7,717 nucleotides of DNA from an uncultured Collinsella sp. (GTDB lineage Bacteria; Actinomycetota; Coriobacteriia; Coriobacteriales; Coriobacteriaceae), in the NCBI GenBank assembly GCA_902492545.1, contig CABULX010000103.1, positions 1 through 7,717 of the forward strand, given 5' to 3'. Shown here piece after piece: positions 5,200-7,717 of the stretch; the stretch's first letter is position 1; every line of letters starts with the position of its first letter. The position numbers were made by a program, and so were the translations under genes. The notes beneath the pieces were generated by a model. That model searched no databases. It saw only the letters and a list, made by a program, of their open reading frames with translations, and had not been told where the DNA came from.

Positions 5200-7717
5200 C
5201 TACCCGCGGTTGCGAACGCGGCTGTAGGGCGTATCCACCATGGGAAGATCCGGACGCAGCTTGCCGTCAAACGCGCGGTAGGCGTTCTGCACGGCGGGCG
5301 CCGTGGGGATCGTTGCGATCTCGCCGATGCCCTTGCCGCCGTATGCCACGGGCAACAGCTCGTCCTTCTCCACGTAGATAGCGTGGATATCCGGAATCTC
5401 GGGCGCACGGAACAGCCCGAGCGTACCGTACCTTGCCTGGGGCACGCAGTCCTTGAGCGGCCAGTCCTCGGTAAGCGCATAGCCCATACCCATGAGCACG
5501 CCGCCTTCAATCTGACCCTGGATGGAGATGGGGTTGACCACCTTGCCGGAATCGTGCGCGGCATAGACCTCGCTCACGCGGCCGTCATCATCCAGAATGA
5601 CCACATGCGTGGCAAAGCCGTAGCAGATGTGGCTCTTGGGGTTGGGCACGTCGGCGCCCAGCTTGTCGGTCGGCTCCAGGTACACGTAGCCAAACTCGCA
5701 TCCCTCGAGCGCCTTGATGGCGGCCGCGGGATCCTGAGGATGCATACCCTGGCCGGCGACGAGCTCCTGCGTGCGCAGCTGATAGGCGCGGCCGTCGTCA
5801 TACTCGATCTTGACGCCGTCGCCATGCGCACTCACGGGAGCGGCGGGCGCAGACTTGCCGGCCTCGATGTCAAGCATGGCATCGCGCAGCAGGAAGGCGG
5901 CACCGCGCACGGCCTCGCCGGTCACGACCGTCTGACGCGAGCCAGACGTGGTGCCGGAGTCGGGAGCGTTCTCGGTGGAGCACTCGCCGTTGGCGATGCA
6001 GCGAAGCGGCAGGCCGCATGCCTCGGCAACGTCTTGCAAAAATACGGTGTTGCAGCCCTGGCCGATGTCGGACGTAGCGGCGTAGACCACGGCGCGGCCA
6101 TCCTCGACGCGAATCTTGCAGCGACCGGCATCGGGCAGGCCAACGCCCACGCCAGCGTTCTTCATAGCGCAGGCAATGCCGGCGTGGCCGGGATGCGCAT
6201 AGTAGGCATCCTTGACCTCGAGCAGTGTCTCCTTAAGCGCCGTGGAGCAGTCGGCAATCTGGCCGTTGGGCAAAACCTCGCCCGGCTCGATGGCGTTTCT
6301 GTAACGAATCTCCCACGGATCCAGGCCGACCTTCTCTGCCAGCAAGTCGATCAGGCTCTCGAGCGCAAACTCGGACTGGCAAACGCCAAAGCCGCGGTAC
6401 GCGCCGGCGGGCGGGTTGTTGGTGTAGTAGCCAAAGCCGCGAATGTCGGTGTTCTGGTACTTGTAGGGGCCGACAGCATGCGTGCAAGCGCGCTCGAGCA
6501 CCGGGCCGCACAGCGACGCGTAGGCGCCGGTATCAAAGTTGATCTCGCAGTCCAGGCCGGTAAAGTTGCCCTCGGCGTCGCAACCCAGCGTAAAGGTGCC
6601 GTCCATGGCATGACGCTTGGGATGGAAGGCAAGCGACTCGGCACGCGTGAGCTTGCACTTCACGGGACGCTGGAACTTGTATGCGGCGAGCGCAGCCAGG
6701 TGTTGGATGGACACGTCCTCCTTGCCGCCAAAGCCGCCGCCCACGAGCATGGTCTCGACGACCACGCGCTCGGGTTCGTTATCCCAGCCAAACATGTGGG
6801 CGCACTCTTTGCGCGTGTCGTAGGCACCCTGGTCGGTCGACTGCACCTTGACGCCGTTTTTGTACGGGAAGGCGACGGCGCACTCGGGCTCCAAGAAGGC
6901 ATGCTCGGTAAAGGGCGTGGTAAAGCGCTGCGTCACGGTAAACGCGCTCTCCGCCAGCGCCTTGGCGGCGTCGCCGCGCGTCACATGGCGGCTCTGGCAC
7001 ACGTTGTCCTTGAGCTCCACCGTGTTGCCAAAGGCAAAGAAGCTGTCGTGCAGGCGCGGGGCGTCGGCAGACCTGGCCTCGGCGATGTTGCGCACGGGCT
7101 CCAGCGGCTCGTAATCAATCTTTACGAGCTTCTTGGCCTTCTCGAGCGTCGCCTCGTCCTCGGCAACCACCAGCACGATGGCGTCACCCACGCAGCGGGT
7201 GATATCGCCCTGGGCGATCATGACGTCCCAGTCCTGGATAAGGTGGCCGACCTGGTTGACCGGCACGTCCTCGGCGCGCAGGATGCCCACCACACCGGGC
7301 AGGGCCTCGGCCTTGGAGGTATCGATGGAGAGCACACGGGCGCGCGGATACTTGGAGCGCACGGCGCTGGCATAGGTCAGGCCCGGCTGGTCGATCTCGT
7401 CGATGTCGTCGGGGTACTTGCCCTCGCCGAGCACCTTCTTGCGCACGTCGATGCGGAAGGCGCGCTTGCCCACGCCGTAGTCATCGCCGCGCTCCAAGTC
7501 CTCGTCGATCTGCTTTTCGCCGCGGAGCACCGCAGCGGCCAGCGCAATGCCCTCGATAATCTTCTTGTAGCCGGTGCAACGGCAGACATTGCCGCGGATG
7601 GCGTACTTGATCTGCTCCTCGGTGGGCTCGGGGTCCTCGGCGATGAGCGCCGCACCCGCCATGACCATGCCGGGGATGCAGAAGCCGCACTGCACGGCAC
7701 CCACGGCGCCAAAGGCG
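5200..7717 (-). CDS. Xanthine dehydrogenase-family Mo/[2Fe-2S] fused subunit, N-terminus beyond window
   Basis: Molybdenum hydroxylase of the xanthine dehydrogenase/aldehyde oxidase family, probably acting on purines or related heterocycles in the cytoplasm. The visible 838 codons are partial. The frame runs off the window edge, and GTG at 7704 is not the start because coding continues upstream (AFGAV). Counting from that GTG, QCGFC (C6, C9) and NVCRCTGY (C41, C43) are the ligands of the helical [2Fe-2S] cluster; the plant-ferredoxin-like half must lie outside. The Mo part has GGGFGGKED (322-330) and AYRGFG (R437) near the active site, GQGCNT (548-553), and KGIGEI with E795 as the expected catalytic base. 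There is no FAD domain between the iron-sulfur and Mo parts. This is the layout of the fused, often selenium-dependent, xanthine dehydrogenases of anaerobes, in which FAD sits on a separate protein. The exact substrate is not settled. It ends in TAG ahead of the 5103-5130 terminator. Confidence 0.92.
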   Translation of the reverse strand, partial: AFGAVGAVQCGFCIPGMVMAGAALIAEDPEPTEEQIKYAIRGNVCRCTGYKKIIEGIALAAAVLRGEKQIDEDLERGDDYGVGKRAFRIDVRKKVLGEGKYPDDIDEIDQPGLTYASAVRSKYPRARVLSIDTSKAEALPGVVGILRAEDVPVNQVGHLIQDWDVMIAQGDITRCVGDAIVLVVAEDEATLEKAKKLVKIDYEPLEPVRNIAEARSADAPRLHDSFFAFGNTVELKDNVCQSRHVTRGDAAKALAESAFTVTQRFTTPFTEHAFLEPECAVAFPYKNGVKVQSTDQGAYDTRKECAHMFGWDNEPERVVVETMLVGGGFGGKEDVSIQHLAALAAYKFQRPVKCKLTRAESLAFHPKRHAMDGTFTLGCDAEGNFTGLDCEINFDTGAYASLCGPVLERACTHAVGPYKYQNTDIRGFGYYTNNPPAGAYRGFGVCQSEFALESLIDLLAEKVGLDPWEIRYRNAIEPGEVLPNGQIADCSTALKETLLEVKDAYYAHPGHAGIACAMKNAGVGVGLPDAGRCKIRVEDGRAVVYAATSDIGQGCNTVFLQDVAEACGLPLRCIANGECSTENAPDSGTTSGSRQTVVTGEAVRGAAFLLRDAMLDIEAGKSAPAAPVSAHGDGVKIEYDDGRAYQLRTQELVAGQGMHPQDPAAAIKALEGCEFGYVYLEPTDKLGADVPNPKSHICYGFATHVVILDDDGRVSEVYAAHDSGKVVNPISIQGQIEGGVLMGMGYALTEDWPLKDCVPQARYGTLGLFRAPEIPDIHAIYVEKDELLPVAYGGKGIGEIATIPTAPAVQNAYRAFDGKLRPDLPMVDTPYSRVRNRG

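Noticed and set aside
5166..5564. 132-codon minus-strand ORF within the dehydrogenase 3' end
   Set aside because: It is an alternate frame of the dehydrogenase, which is intact and has all family motifs there.

Overview
The window looks like chromosome from a GC-rich, anaerobic, gut-type bacterium. My best guess is the Coriobacteriia (Collinsella or a relative). The basis is the fused FAD-less xanthine-dehydrogenase-type enzyme, the IS200 transposase and the base composition. This is inference from the proteins; no rRNA or marker gene is present to prove it. Every convincing gene is on the minus strand, so the transcription order runs from high to low coordinates.

Right part (5103-7717): a large molybdenum hydroxylase of the xanthine dehydrogenase family. 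Its N-terminal end is cut off by the window edge. It carries the second half of its [2Fe-2S] domain fused directly to the molybdopterin-binding domains, with no FAD domain. A strong intrinsic terminator closes this transcription unit. Middle right (about 4355-5090): an IS200-type insertion sequence with a single intact Y1 HUH transposase (tnpA), no tnpB, and several hairpins at its ends. Beside it lies a degenerate tandem repeat (4228-4351) of two 62-bp units.

Middle and left (1236-4179): two unrelated-looking AAA+ type ATPases in tandem. The first (2717-4108) has an ATPase_2/DUF234 architecture and the second (1236-2531) an AAA_14/DUF4143 architecture. Each appears to join an ATPase domain, a central winged-helix-like segment and a C-terminal PD-(D/E)xK-like segment. 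Each also has its own striking cis element immediately upstream: a 25-bp perfect inverted repeat containing two identical 14-bp palindromes before the first, and five iteron-like units at an exact 23-bp period before the second. These two control-like regions are the most unusual signals in the window. I infer, but cannot show, that they are binding sites used for autoregulation or some other DNA transaction by the ATPases.

Left end (40-780): a DEDDh 3'-5' exonuclease, probably starting at a GTG at 780. Between it and the DUF4143 gene is about 455 bp of mostly non-coding DNA. It holds only a hairpin resembling a terminator and a possible 29-codon ORF.
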